Shown: positions 39,292 through 47,441, counted from the stretch's first letter. The stretch: DNA of 64,000 nt from an uncultured Acinetobacter sp. (GCF_947493735.1 NZ_CANLSL010000001.1:62001-126000); one strand, 5' to 3'. Translations and numbers: made by a program. The notes: a model not told the origin generated them from the sequence alone.

Positions 39292-39467
39292 CCCGTTCCC
39301 ATTTATGAAAATGACACTATGTTTTCAGATTTTCACTCTCTAAAAAGCATCACTTGCACCGTTCGCAAGTGATGCTCCAGCGGTACGACATCGACTAATA
39401 TATCGAGTGTGTCCCCTAGAGTTTGAGGCTGTGCCTCCAAACCTTTCGGCTTAAATAACAAAACGGG
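39292..39467 (-). ncRNA. Candidate retron msr-msd RNA
   Basis: Read on the minus strand, a1 (CCCGTTTTGTTATTTA, 39452-39467) can pair with a2 (ATAAATGGGAACGGG, about 39292-39306): CCCGTT with AACGGG, two G-U pairs, a small internal loop, then ATTTA with TAAAT. Directly after a1 comes AGC (39449-39451), the position of the branching guanosine in known retrons, and the following CGAAAGGTTTGG resembles the same place in Ec86. The msr has a hairpin GTTTGGAGGC / GCCTCAAAC (39421-39442). The msd has a 12-bp perfect stem AGCATCACTTGC / GCAAGTGATGCT with a 7-base loop (39346-39376). Confidence 0.75.
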
Positions 39468-39494
39468 TTAATAGCATCTAGCAACAACAAGATA

Positions 39495-39522
39495 AAGATA
39501 ACACAACTATTCGCTAATTCAA
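39495..39522 (-). promoter_or_regulatory. Candidate retron promoter
   Basis: On the minus strand a -35 TTGAAT (39517-39522) and a -10 TATCTT (39495-39500) are 16 bases apart and would start transcription near 39488, about 20 bases before a1. The -35 lies beside repeated TTCGCTA/TAGCGAA half-sites. Confidence 0.5.
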
Positions 39523-39545
39523 GTTATTTTTTCGCTATTAGCGAA
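39509..39545. promoter_or_regulatory. Repeated TAGCGAA palindrome, possible HTH operator
   Basis: A perfect 7-1-7 palindrome TTCGCTA-T-TAGCGAA lies at 39531-39545 and a further half-site ATTCGCTAATT at 39509-39519, on either side of the candidate -35. There is no T-run outside the stem, so it is not a good terminator for the LOG gene. Confidence 0.45.
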
Positions 39546-39549
39546 AAAA

Positions 39550-40131
39550 TCACGGCTCCACTGCCCCTTTTGTCCACTTCGCATGCGGTGCTTGATAGTT
39601 TTGAAGTGCCTCAATGATCGTTTCAATCGAATCACTGTGAATCAACATATCGGCATACATCTGCTTGGTGAAATGCTTATTCGCCATCTGATTCACCATG
39701 GCGATCAACGGATCGTAATAACCAAGCACATTCAGAAAAGCACAGGGCTTTTGATGAATACCAAGTTGTGCCCATGTCCATTGTTCAGCGATTTCTTCTA
39801 ATGTCCCTGCGCCACCTGGCAAGGCAATGAAGCCATCGGCAAGCTCTGCCATTTTCTGTTTGCGTTCGTGCATATTTGCCACCACATACAGTTCGGTCAA
39901 ACCGTGATGGGCAATTTCACGATCGACCAAATCTTTGGGCATGACACCAATCACTTTGCCACCACTCGCAAGCGCACTGTCTGCTACAGCACCCATGAGC
40001 CCAACTTTGCCCCCACCGTAGACAAGCGTGAGTTGATGCTTGGCGAGATACTCGCCGACGAACTGTGCCGACTCAACATAGTGCGCATCATTGCCAGAAG
40101 ATGAACCACAAAAAATAGCGATTGCTTGCAT
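39550..40131 (-). CDS. LOG-family protein (TIGR00730 Rossmann fold)
   Basis: The 193-residue protein has the LOG signature PGGAGTLEEIAEQWTW and the upstream GGGKVGLMGAVADSAL, as in cytokinin riboside 5'-monophosphate phosphoribohydrolases. These enzymes remove ribose 5-phosphate from nucleotide monophosphates such as AMP. The bacterial role is uncertain, and older annotation as lysine decarboxylase is wrong. It is followed directly by the retron locus. Confidence 0.88.
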   Translation of the reverse strand: MQAIAIFCGSSSGNDAHYVESAQFVGEYLAKHQLTLVYGGGKVGLMGAVADSALASGGKVIGVMPKDLVDREIAHHGLTELYVVANMHERKQKMAELADGFIALPGGAGTLEEIAEQWTWAQLGIHQKPCAFLNVLGYYDPLIAMVNQMANKHFTKQMYADMLIHSDSIETIIEALQNYQAPHAKWTKGAVEP

Positions 40132-40313
40132 CAGGAAAACTCAGATATTCATTAATTGGTCATAAGCGGTTAGTATAACCATACTCGCTTTTTTGCAAAA
40201 AGTGATTATAAGTAGTGCAATTTTTGCAATAGCTTGACTACAATAGGCAAACTTAATCGGTTTATCTTTTAAAAACCAACTCAATCTGATCAACTATCGC
40301 AAGGAGGACGACT

Positions 40314-41330
40314 ATGCTTGAAGCGTTTTACGCCACCGATCGCGGTAGTTTAGAAGATGACACCATTAATGGTGGTTTTGATCTACACCCTGAGTTGGTG
40401 TGGATTGATCTGATTGCGCCGACCCATGAAGAGCAAGATTGGGTGCTTGAGGCGTATAAGCAAAACCTACCAACGCTCAAATCTTTAGAAGACATTTCTT
40501 CTTCAGCACGTTTCTATCGTGATGACGAAGGGATTTTGCACATTAGCACTTACTTCCTCACCAAAAACAAGAACTTCCAAGCCGACGGTGAAAGTGAAGA
40601 ATTTGAAAATATGTTGGCAGCGACCATTCAGACCGTTGCTTTCATTCTGACCAAAGATCGTTTGATTACCTTGCGTGGTGAGAAGCTCGTTGCTTTCCGT
40701 GCTTTCCGTGCACGTGCACGTCGTAATGATTACGATATGGATTTTAAAGATCCTGTGTGGATACTTTTAGGACTACTTGAAGCCAAACTCGATGAGCTTG
40801 CGGATATCTTGGAAGATATCCACAAGGACTTGGAAAAATACGCCACCGAAGTGCTCAACAATCATCATCGTGAGCAGATTCTTGATCTGGACGACATGAT
40901 TACACGTCTTGCCCATCAAGAGGATATGCTCGGAAAAGCGCAACTATGTTTGATTGATTTACGTCGTGTTTTGACTTTCTTATCACGTCCTCGTGCGCTC
41001 GGCAGTCATATCTACGATGCGGATATTCGAGAGCTCAACGAAGATGTTCGCTCACTCGTAGAACACAACGCTTTCTTATTTCAAAAAGTACGCTTCCTGA
41101 TGGATACCACCTCAGGATTCATTAATACCGAACAAAGCGACACCATCAAACGATTCTCAATTTTGCCAAGTATGCTAGCGCCACCGATGCTCATCGCCAG
41201 TATCTACGGCATGAATACCGATGTCTTACCTTTTGCACATGGCACGACCAGTTTTATTATCGTGGCAATTTTGATCATGATCTTTTTTATTGGACCGATT
41301 ATTTATTTCCGTTGGAAAAAGTGGATTTAA
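40314..41330 (+). CDS. corA: Magnesium/cobalt transporter CorA
   Basis: The 338-residue protein has a long soluble N-terminal funnel domain with extended helices (about 1-270) and two C-terminal membrane segments. The signature YGMNTDVLP lies at the end of the first one. CorA forms pentameric Mg2+ channels in the inner membrane. A strong binding site (AAGGAGG) precedes the ATG. Confidence 0.93.
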   Translation: MLEAFYATDRGSLEDDTINGGFDLHPELVWIDLIAPTHEEQDWVLEAYKQNLPTLKSLEDISSSARFYRDDEGILHISTYFLTKNKNFQADGESEEFENMLAATIQTVAFILTKDRLITLRGEKLVAFRAFRARARRNDYDMDFKDPVWILLGLLEAKLDELADILEDIHKDLEKYATEVLNNHHREQILDLDDMITRLAHQEDMLGKAQLCLIDLRRVLTFLSRPRALGSHIYDADIRELNEDVRSLVEHNAFLFQKVRFLMDTTSGFINTEQSDTIKRFSILPSMLAPPMLIASIYGMNTDVLPFAHGTTSFIIVAILIMIFFIGPIIYFRWKKWI

Positions 41331-41366
41331 GTTTGCAATCTTTTGTTGTAATATCCAAAAGTAAAG

Positions 41367-41904
41367 CTACTTAGTTATCTCGATATTTTTTAATTTTTCT
41401 GCCAAAAACTCAATAAAAATCCGTACTCGCTTCGGCAAATGATCTTGCTGATAGTACACCCCATGGATAGTTTGATGATGTGTGGATTTCATCTTCAAAC
41501 AGGGCAACTAAACGTCCTTGTTGCAGGTCTTTAGACACCAAAAACTGCGACAGACAGCTAATCCCATTGCCCATCAAGGTCAGTTGGCGCACCGTTTCAC
41601 CATTAGAGGCTTTGAGTTTTGCATGAATGGTGAGCGTCCGATCATCTACCTCTAAAGGCCAAGTGTTCAGTGCAGGGACTTTACTAAAACCAATCAATTG
41701 ATGTTGATCCAAGACATTTGGCGATTCAGGATAACCATGCTTTGCTAGATATTCTGGACTGGCAACAATATACAAACGGCTGCGACACAGCAACTTGGCG
41801 TGCAAACTCGAATCTTGCAGCTGCTCAAAGCGAAATGCCACATCGGTGCGTTGCTCCAAGATACTACAACGGAAGCGCAAGCTTGCACTTCTCATTAACC
41901 GCAT
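41367..41904 (-). pseudogene. LysR-family regulator remnant
   Basis: Only part of the effector-binding domain remains (TDVAFRFEQLQDSSLHAKLLC to GNGISCLSQFLVSKDLQQGRLVALFEDEI). The N-terminal winged HTH is gone; upstream of residue 20 the frame runs into a terminator hairpin. Near 41475 a frameshift moves the natural C-terminus (HQTIHGVYYQQDHLPKRVR then IEFLAEKLKN) into another frame, ending at a TAG at 41367. The open frame 41410-41904 alone would give 164 residues. The gene cannot act as a DNA-binding regulator. Confidence 0.85.
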
Positions 41905-41916
41905 AAAATTGAAAAT

Positions 41917-41945
41917 AACGCCTCTACTTTGAGGCGTTTTTATTT
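41917..41945 (+). terminator. Orphan plus-strand terminator
   Basis: The stem AACGCCTC / GAGGCGTT with loop TACTTT is followed by a T-run on the plus strand, yet no plus-strand gene ends here. It probably belonged to a gene lost in the deletion that truncated the LysR gene. It may also serve weakly for the lipocalin gene on the minus strand. Confidence 0.65.
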
Positions 41946-41981
41946 ACTAAAGACTTTTATCAGCATTGATCCATAGATCAA

Positions 41982-42590
41982 TTATTTCTCGTAGCTATGC
42001 TTCGTCCGAATCAGTTTCGATAAATCATAGCCTTGTGCTTTGGCGGTATTGAGGTAATCTTCAATCACCGCTTCATCCACATCAGGTATCCGTGACAATA
42101 ACCACAGATAGCGATGCGACGGTCCGCCCACTAATGCGACTTGGTAATCTTCATCGACACGAAGCACCCAATAATCCCCCTTGCTAAAAGGCACCCAACG
42201 CAATCCTTTCGGCAAGAAACTCACTTTCAATTGGCTGTTGCCATCATTCTGTGGATAGGCAACGCCTTCCGATACATCTAGCTCACCCTCACTATTCATA
42301 CATTGATTATTTACCCGAATGGTTTTATCGGCATTTAAACTATACTTGGCTTGCACATCGCTGACGCAGTTGCGTTGAAAATACATCGGCAGTCGTGCCA
42401 CTTCATACCAGGTGCCTGCATATTTTTGCACGTCAATCGCATCAACCGCTTTAGGCTTTCCTTGTGAATGAGCTTGTGCCTCAATTTCACTGTTCTGTGC
42501 ATATGCCGAGCTCATTAAAAGTGCCATTGCTGAGATGGTGGCAAAAGTCAGCCATGCTTTTTTGTTGTGCCATGCTTTTTTGTTGTACAT
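41982..42590 (-). CDS. Lipocalin family protein (Blc-like)
   Basis: The 202-residue protein has the lipocalin motif YAGTWYEVAR (about 57-66) and the C-terminal region YLWLLSRIP with a bacterial Blc-type barrel. It binds hydrophobic ligands such as lysophospholipids in E. coli Blc. Here the signal peptide ends SSAYAQ with no lipobox cysteine, so a soluble periplasmic protein is predicted. A perfect 18-bp tandem duplication (42551-42586) repeats NKKAWH/L at the N-terminus. Confidence 0.88.
   Translation of the reverse strand: MYNKKAWHNKKAWLTFATISAMALLMSSAYAQNSEIEAQAHSQGKPKAVDAIDVQKYAGTWYEVARLPMYFQRNCVSDVQAKYSLNADKTIRVNNQCMNSEGELDVSEGVAYPQNDGNSQLKVSFLPKGLRWVPFSKGDYWVLRVDEDYQVALVGGPSHRYLWLLSRIPDVDEAVIEDYLNTAKAQGYDLSKLIRTKHSYEK
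42551..42586. repeat. 18-bp perfect tandem duplication in the lipocalin signal peptide
   Basis: GCCATGCTTTTTTGTTGT occurs twice in direct succession. It keeps the frame and lengthens the basic region of the signal peptide by six residues. Confidence 0.9.
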
Positions 42591-42834
42591 TGTCGTCTAC
42601 TCCAATGAGTTTAAATGGAAAAAATTAAATTCATTAAAGCAAATATCTACATGTAGTATTGTTGTCGAAACTCATTGTTTTATCTAATAATAATTTACAG
42701 TTTATGTTGTCATGTAACAATTGTCATGCTTTAAAAAATGCAGCAGGCTTTAAAAATTTGCTAACTCACCCTACAATCAAATCATTCGTATTTAATGACG
42801 CCACAAAATGACAAAAACTCGAGAAAACATCACA

Positions 42835-43164
42835 ATGAAATACATGCTACCGATCACAATTATCTTTATGTCGAGCTTGGTTTTGACAGGCTGTAGCCGT
42901 GAGCCGAGCCAAGAAGAGTTGCATGCGCTCTATCAAGAACAGATCAAACAAACCAATGAACTTGCCACACGCATCATGCAACAAGATGGTGAGATCATGA
43001 AAGTGACTCGCTTTGAAAAGTTGGATTGTAATAAGGTGGATAAAAGCAAAGATCTGAATTGCCGAATCAATGTCACCGTCGAGATGCCATTCTTAGGCGC
43101 ACAAACTAATACCGCCGATCTACGTGTGGCAAAAGGTGAAAGTGGCTGGGTTTTGGTGGATTAA
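42835..43164 (+). CDS. Small lipoprotein of unknown function
   Basis: From the ATG at 42835 the product is 109 residues, with a lipoprotein signal MKYMLPITIIFMSSLVLTGC (Cys20). The mature part has two cysteines (KLDCNKV and LNCRINV) and ends VAKGESGWVLVD. An in-frame ATG at 42808 would put nine polar residues before the signal and is less likely. The family is not recognised. It stands alone with a terminator downstream. Confidence 0.72.
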   Translation: MKYMLPITIIFMSSLVLTGCSREPSQEELHALYQEQIKQTNELATRIMQQDGEIMKVTRFEKLDCNKVDKSKDLNCRINVTVEMPFLGAQTNTADLRVAKGESGWVLVD

Positions 43165-43211
43165 GGCATTCACTCACAACCGTCAATTTTCACTGTAGTT
43201 TTGTAGATACC

Positions 43212-43240
43212 AAAAAACGAGGCACTTGACCTCGTTTTTT
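43212..43240. terminator. Bidirectional terminator
   Basis: The stem AAAAAACGAGG / CCTCGTTTTTT with loop CACTTGA lies between the lipoprotein gene and the convergent pirin gene. Confidence 0.88.
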
Positions 43241-43268
43241 CATGTGTTTTACATTTCTCACTCAGACA

Positions 43269-44159
43269 TTATGCCTCAGTTGGAATCTCACCAAATTTAC
43301 CACTTTGGAAATCTACAAAAGCTTGTTTGATTTCAGCTTGAGTATTCATCACGAATGGACCATAACCTTCGATTGGCTCATCTAATGGTTCGCCTGTGAG
43401 TATCAAGAATTTTGCATCTTGATTGACCACCACTTCAAAGTCTGCCTCACCATCTCGTGCCAAGACTGCAACACTATTGGCTCTGACAGTTTGATCGCCA
43501 TTGACCACCACTTCACCATTCAAGACGACCAACATCGCATTATGTGTCACAGGGACAAAGAACCGATGTGTCGTGCCTGCTTTCAGCACACCATCCCACA
43601 TATTGACAGGTGAGTAGGTTGAAGCAGCGCCTTTTTGGTCATTTCCTGTTTGATCCTGATAAGTCCCTGCGATCACACGCAAGTTGCTACCTTCATCATC
43701 GAGGGTGACATTTGGAATTTCATCCGCAGTGATACCTTGATATTTTGGTGGTGTCATTTTGTCTTTGGCTGGCAAATTCACCCAAAGCTGAACCATCTCA
43801 AAGATACCGCCATCTCGAGCAAAATCAGTTGAATGGAACTCTTCATGCACCACACCTGATGCTGCGGTCATCCATTGCACATCACCTGTTTTGATAGTAC
43901 CACCACCGCCACTTGAGTCACGGTGCGAAACCTCGCCACTGTATGCAATCGTCACTGTTTCAAAGCCACGGTGCGGATGTGAACCCACGCCATGTTTTTC
44001 AGTAGTCGGTTGGAATGGATAAGGTGCAGCATAGTCCAAAAGTAAGAATGGGCTAATCGCTTGACCTAAACGATCATAGGAAAACAAGTTTCGTACTGGG
44101 AATCCGTCGCCCACCCAGTGCATTTGGTTGTTGTGAATATTTGCGATCACTTTTCTCAT
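43269..44159 (-). CDS. Pirin family protein
   Basis: The 296-residue bicupin protein has the N-domain signature GVGSHPHRGFETVTIAYSG and EEFHSTDF, which supply the metal-binding His and Glu residues. Bacterial pirins include quercetinases and metabolic regulators; the substrate here is unknown. It stands between two divergent transcription units, upstream of dsbC. Confidence 0.88.
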   Translation of the reverse strand: MRKVIANIHNNQMHWVGDGFPVRNLFSYDRLGQAISPFLLLDYAAPYPFQPTTEKHGVGSHPHRGFETVTIAYSGEVSHRDSSGGGGTIKTGDVQWMTAASGVVHEEFHSTDFARDGGIFEMVQLWVNLPAKDKMTPPKYQGITADEIPNVTLDDEGSNLRVIAGTYQDQTGNDQKGAASTYSPVNMWDGVLKAGTTHRFFVPVTHNAMLVVLNGEVVVNGDQTVRANSVAVLARDGEADFEVVVNQDAKFLILTGEPLDEPIEGYGPFVMNTQAEIKQAFVDFQSGKFGEIPTEA

Positions 44160-44367
44160 GATTCATCTCCAATTCGTTATGAAGCTATTATAGGAGTTGA
44201 TTTGCCGAATAAATAGCCAATAAAGTCAACATATCGTTCCACTATTGCGACAGCAAAGATTTTTCTTTTGAATACGACCCTCAACGTGGTATGCCTTTGA
44301 ACACATCTAATCTTGTATATTCTGCGATGTTTCTGCATTATGTCTAAAACATGGAATGAGTAATGAT

Positions 44368-45087
44368 ATGAAGCTCCTACATAACGCAACGATCGCATTG
44401 ATGGGGTTGGCGCTAACTTTCAGTAGTGCAAGTTTTGCCGATGCTGATACATTGACAAAAAATTTAAAAAACAATTATCCAAACTTGAGTGCCAAAGTCG
44501 TTGGTAAAAGCCCTGTCGATGACATTTATGAGGTTCAAGTTGCGGGCAATTTGGTCTATACCGATGAAGATGCACGCTATTTCTTTGTTGGGAATTTGGT
44601 CGATTTCAAAACCAAGACCAACTTGACTGAACAACGCCAGCAAGAGTTGAGTCAGATCAATATCAGTCAGCTCCCTTTAGAAAATGCAGTTAAAAATGTC
44701 AAAGGCAAAGGTGAGCGTAAACTCTATGTATTTAGCGATCCAGACTGTCCGTATTGCCAACGACTAGAGCAAGAGTTGACAACCGTGGATAACATCACGA
44801 TTTACACATTTATCATGCCTTTAAAAGCATTACACCCAAATGCTGAAACCATCGCAAAAAAGGTATGGTGTTCTCAAAATCGCTACGAAGCATGGGAAGA
44901 CTACATGCTTCACAAACAAGCGCCGAGTGCTGTAGAGAACTGCAAAAACCCAATCGCACAAAATATTGACCTTGCAGCGACCTTGAATATCACAGGTACA
45001 CCAACATTATTTCTCAATAATGGACAACGTATTTCGGGTGGTCGTACTGCGCAAGAGTTAGAAATGTTACTTGATACCGTAAAATAA
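44368..45087 (+). CDS. dsbC: Thiol:disulfide interchange protein DsbC
   Basis: From the ATG at 44368 (MKLLHNATIALMGLALTFSS) the protein is 239 residues with a signal peptide ending SASFA. An in-frame ATG at 44356 is closer to the tail of the promoter and lacks a binding site. The N-terminal dimerisation domain precedes a thioredoxin fold with FSDPDCPYCQ (CPYC about 127-130) and the cis-Pro loop TGTPTLF. It isomerises wrong disulfides in the periplasm. Confidence 0.9.
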   Translation: MKLLHNATIALMGLALTFSSASFADADTLTKNLKNNYPNLSAKVVGKSPVDDIYEVQVAGNLVYTDEDARYFFVGNLVDFKTKTNLTEQRQQELSQINISQLPLENAVKNVKGKGERKLYVFSDPDCPYCQRLEQELTTVDNITIYTFIMPLKALHPNAETIAKKVWCSQNRYEAWEDYMLHKQAPSAVENCKNPIAQNIDLAATLNITGTPTLFLNNGQRISGGRTAQELEMLLDTVK

Positions 45088-45111
45088 GATAGTATCTACT
45101 ACAATTTATTA

Positions 45112-45141
45112 AAACGGATGATCATCATCCGTTTTTTATTA
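45112..45141 (+). terminator. Terminator after dsbC
   Basis: The stem AACGGATG / CATCCGTT with loop ATCAT is followed by a TTTTTT run, about 25 bases past the dsbC stop codon. Confidence 0.88.
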
Positions 45142-45293
45142 CCTGTAACATATGAAAACTTAATACAACGACACTAACGAATACTCAATAACAAACGCTC
45201 TGATCGTGGTATGCACGAAAACATATGAATAAAGGACTAAACAAATAGTGATATGATTTACGCACTTAAAATTTTTAGCCATATGCTTTCAGA

Positions 45294-46187
45294 ATGCCTG
45301 AACTTCCAGAAGTCGAAACCACCAAAGCCAGCCTTGAACCCTTATTAGGATTACGCTTAGTCAATGTCATGGTCTATCAACCCTCGTTGCGTTGGGCAGT
45401 GCCTGATGACCTTTCACAACTCATTGGCTTAACACTCAACCATTTAAGTCGTCGCTCAAAGTACATCATCGCCGATTTTGAGGGAAAACAGATGCTTTGG
45501 CATCTCGGCATGTCAGGTAGCTTTCGACTGTGTGAGCCAAATACATCACTTCGAAAACATGATCATGTGGTATTTGATTTTGGTGAAATTCATCTGCGTT
45601 ATCACGATCCACGGCGTTTTGGTTGCTTGCTTTGGCTGGATCAAACGCATCAAGAGAAATTGCTTGATTCACTTGGACCAGAACCCTTATCGGATAATTT
45701 CAACGCAGATTATTTATTTGAAAAATTAAAAAACAAACAAGTCGCAATCAAAGTCGCCTTGATGGACAATCATATTGTGGTCGGTGTGGGAAATATTTAT
45801 GCCACAGAATGTCTGTTTAACACAGCGATTCACCCTGCTCAGCCTGCCTATAGTTTAAGCCAAGCGCAGGTAACTGCTTTGGTCGCAGAGATTAAAAAAG
45901 TCTTAGCACATGCCATCCAACTCGGTGGCTCAACGCTTCGGGATTATAGTAATGCCAGCGGTGAGAATGGCTATTTCCAACAGACCTTACTTGCTTATGG
46001 GCGTGTCGGCGAGATGTGCGTCAACTGCGAAACACCGATCGAAAATATCAAACTCGGACAACGTGCCAGTGCTTTTTGCCCACAATGTCAGCCTTTGAAA
46101 AAGGTAAAGATAAAAACAACAGCAACAAAATCGAAGAAAAAGGCGACTCAAGTCAGTGCGAGAAAAACAAATGGAGTGGTTAAATGA
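45294..46187 (+). CDS. mutM: Formamidopyrimidine-DNA glycosylase
   Basis: The 297-residue protein starts MPELPEVETTKASLEPLL, with the catalytic Pro2 and Glu3. It has the helix-two-turn-helix VGVGNIYATECLF and the C-terminal zinc finger CVNC...CPQC. It excises 8-oxoguanine and formamidopyrimidines. The last ~30 residues are an unusual Lys/Thr-rich basic tail after the zinc finger, about 25 residues beyond E. coli MutM (269). It overlaps the next gene by 3 bases. Confidence 0.95.
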   Translation: MPELPEVETTKASLEPLLGLRLVNVMVYQPSLRWAVPDDLSQLIGLTLNHLSRRSKYIIADFEGKQMLWHLGMSGSFRLCEPNTSLRKHDHVVFDFGEIHLRYHDPRRFGCLLWLDQTHQEKLLDSLGPEPLSDNFNADYLFEKLKNKQVAIKVALMDNHIVVGVGNIYATECLFNTAIHPAQPAYSLSQAQVTALVAEIKKVLAHAIQLGGSTLRDYSNASGENGYFQQTLLAYGRVGEMCVNCETPIENIKLGQRASAFCPQCQPLKKVKIKTTATKSKKKATQVSARKTNGVVK

Positions 46188-46474
46188 AGACTGCGATCGT
46201 TCGCCATATCTTGGTCAAAGACAAAGCTCTTGCCGAAGCGCTTAAGCAAAAAATCCTCGCAGGTGCAGATTTTGCCAAGATCGCAAAACAACATTCCACC
46301 TGTAACTCCGCAAAACGTGGTGGTGAACTCGGCGAGGTCAAGAAAGGGCAACTTGTTCCTGTGATTGATAAATTGGTATTTAGCGCAGAAGAACGCAAAT
46401 TACATGGCCCCATCAAAAGTCAATTTGGCTTTCATTTGCTTGAAATAAAATTCCGAATGGATGGTTTTCGCTAG
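46184..46474 (+). CDS. Parvulin-type peptidyl-prolyl isomerase (PpiC-like)
   Basis: The 96-residue protein is a single parvulin domain: AIVRHILVKDKALAEALKQK, then HSTCNSAKRGGELGEVKKGQL and GPIKSQFGFHLLEI, which carry the active-site His, Cys and Phe residues. It has no signal peptide, so it is a cytoplasmic PpiC-type enzyme. It is translationally coupled to mutM (ATGA overlap). Confidence 0.9.
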   Translation: MKTAIVRHILVKDKALAEALKQKILAGADFAKIAKQHSTCNSAKRGGELGEVKKGQLVPVIDKLVFSAEERKLHGPIKSQFGFHLLEIKFRMDGFR

Positions 46475-46523
46475 TTTATTTTTGAGTCAAATAATAGAAA
46501 ATTTATTGAAACTAATGCACAAA

Positions 46524-46859
46524 TCAGTCGTGTAAGTTTTTCATGATATAGACCCACGCATCAATGGGCTGTCCATTGTCATCAAAGCCTTGTACTTCGA
46601 CGCGCTCGTATTGCAAACCTTCAAACTCATCCAACATCGGCAAATGCGCATCCAGTTGATCATGTATAAAAAACAAGCCTTCGACTTGAGCTGCAATAGG
46701 ATCAAGGACGATCGCAGGCAATCCAATATCAGGTCCCCAATCCAGTGTATGAACCACACCATGTACATAGCCCTTTTGCCAACGTCCGTTTAACGGTGCA
46801 AGGATATGTTCATTTGCTTGATTTGGTCGTAATGTACCATAGACAAATAGCGTATTCAT
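46524..46859 (-). CDS. Gamma-glutamylcyclotransferase-fold protein
   Basis: The 111-residue protein starts MNTLFVYGTLRPNQANEHIL. The YGTLRxN motif and the later LDEFEGLQYERVEV with the catalytic-type glutamate mark the GGCT/AIG2/YtfP fold. It may act on gamma-glutamyl amino compounds, but many members of this length have unknown substrates. It is convergent with the parvulin gene. Confidence 0.82.
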   Translation of the reverse strand: MNTLFVYGTLRPNQANEHILAPLNGRWQKGYVHGVVHTLDWGPDIGLPAIVLDPIAAQVEGLFFIHDQLDAHLPMLDEFEGLQYERVEVQGFDDNGQPIDAWVYIMKNLHD

Positions 46860-46952
46860 TTCACTCGATCATGATCAAATTTTTTGGCATGGTAAACTGA
46901 AAACCATAAACTTTCTATTAAAAACTTAGCTCAAGTCAGCTTAAAAATGACC

Positions 46953-46981
46953 ATAAAAAAACGGCAATCAATGCCGTTTCT
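46953..46981 (-). terminator. Terminator after mscL
   Basis: On the minus strand the stem AACGGCA / TGCCGTT with loop TTGAT is followed by a run of T. It lies about 25 bases past the mscL stop codon. Confidence 0.85.
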
Positions 46982-47003
46982 TTGTAGCTAAAACTTCAAT
47001 CCA

Positions 47004-47441
47004 TTAAGGTTGTGGGCGGTTTTTCAATTGATCACGAATTTCACGAAGTAATTCGATGTCTTCAGGTGTTGCTGCTGGCTCAGGCGCAGCTTCTTCTTTA
47101 CGACGCATTTTGTTCATGGCTTTCACCAATAAGAACACCACAAATGCCAACAAGATAAAGTTGATGAAAATGGTAATAAAGTTACCATAATGGAAGATAT
47201 TCAAACCTGCTTCTTTGGCAGCTTCTAAAGTTTGAATATTGTTTGGGTTGTCACCCAAGATCACGAACATATTGGTGAAATCTACTTCACCGCCCAAGAT
47301 CCATGAAATCAAAGGCATAATCACATCTTTGACCAATGAATCAATAATTTTACCGAAAGCGCCACCAATGATGACACCAATCGCCAAATCCATCATATTA
47401 CCTTTTAAGGCAAATTCCTTAAACTCTTGTACCATGCCCAT
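47004..47441 (-). CDS. mscL: Large-conductance mechanosensitive channel MscL
   Basis: The 145-residue protein starts with the N-terminal helix [20 protein letters not shown], has the pore-lining [23 protein letters not shown] first membrane segment ([20 protein letters not shown]), a second segment ([22 protein letters not shown]) and a charged C-terminal bundle. It opens under membrane tension to release solutes on hypo-osmotic shock. Its length is typical. Confidence 0.95.
   Translation of the reverse strand: MGMVQEFKEFALKGNMMDLAIGVIIGGAFGKIIDSLVKDVIMPLISWILGGEVDFTNMFVILGDNPNNIQTLEAAKEAGLNIFHYGNFITIFINFILLAFVVFLLVKAMNKMRRKEEAAPEPAATPEDIELLREIRDQLKNRPQP

Noticed and set aside
39531..39545. 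Terminator for the LOG gene
   Set aside because: The hairpin lacks a T-run outside the stem on the relevant strand; an operator is more likely.
41410..41904. Intact LysR-type regulator
   Set aside because: The HTH half is absent and the C-terminus is in another frame.
44177..44398. 73-codon minus-strand open frame before dsbC
   Set aside because: It covers the dsbC promoter and signal peptide region on the other strand and has no support of its own.
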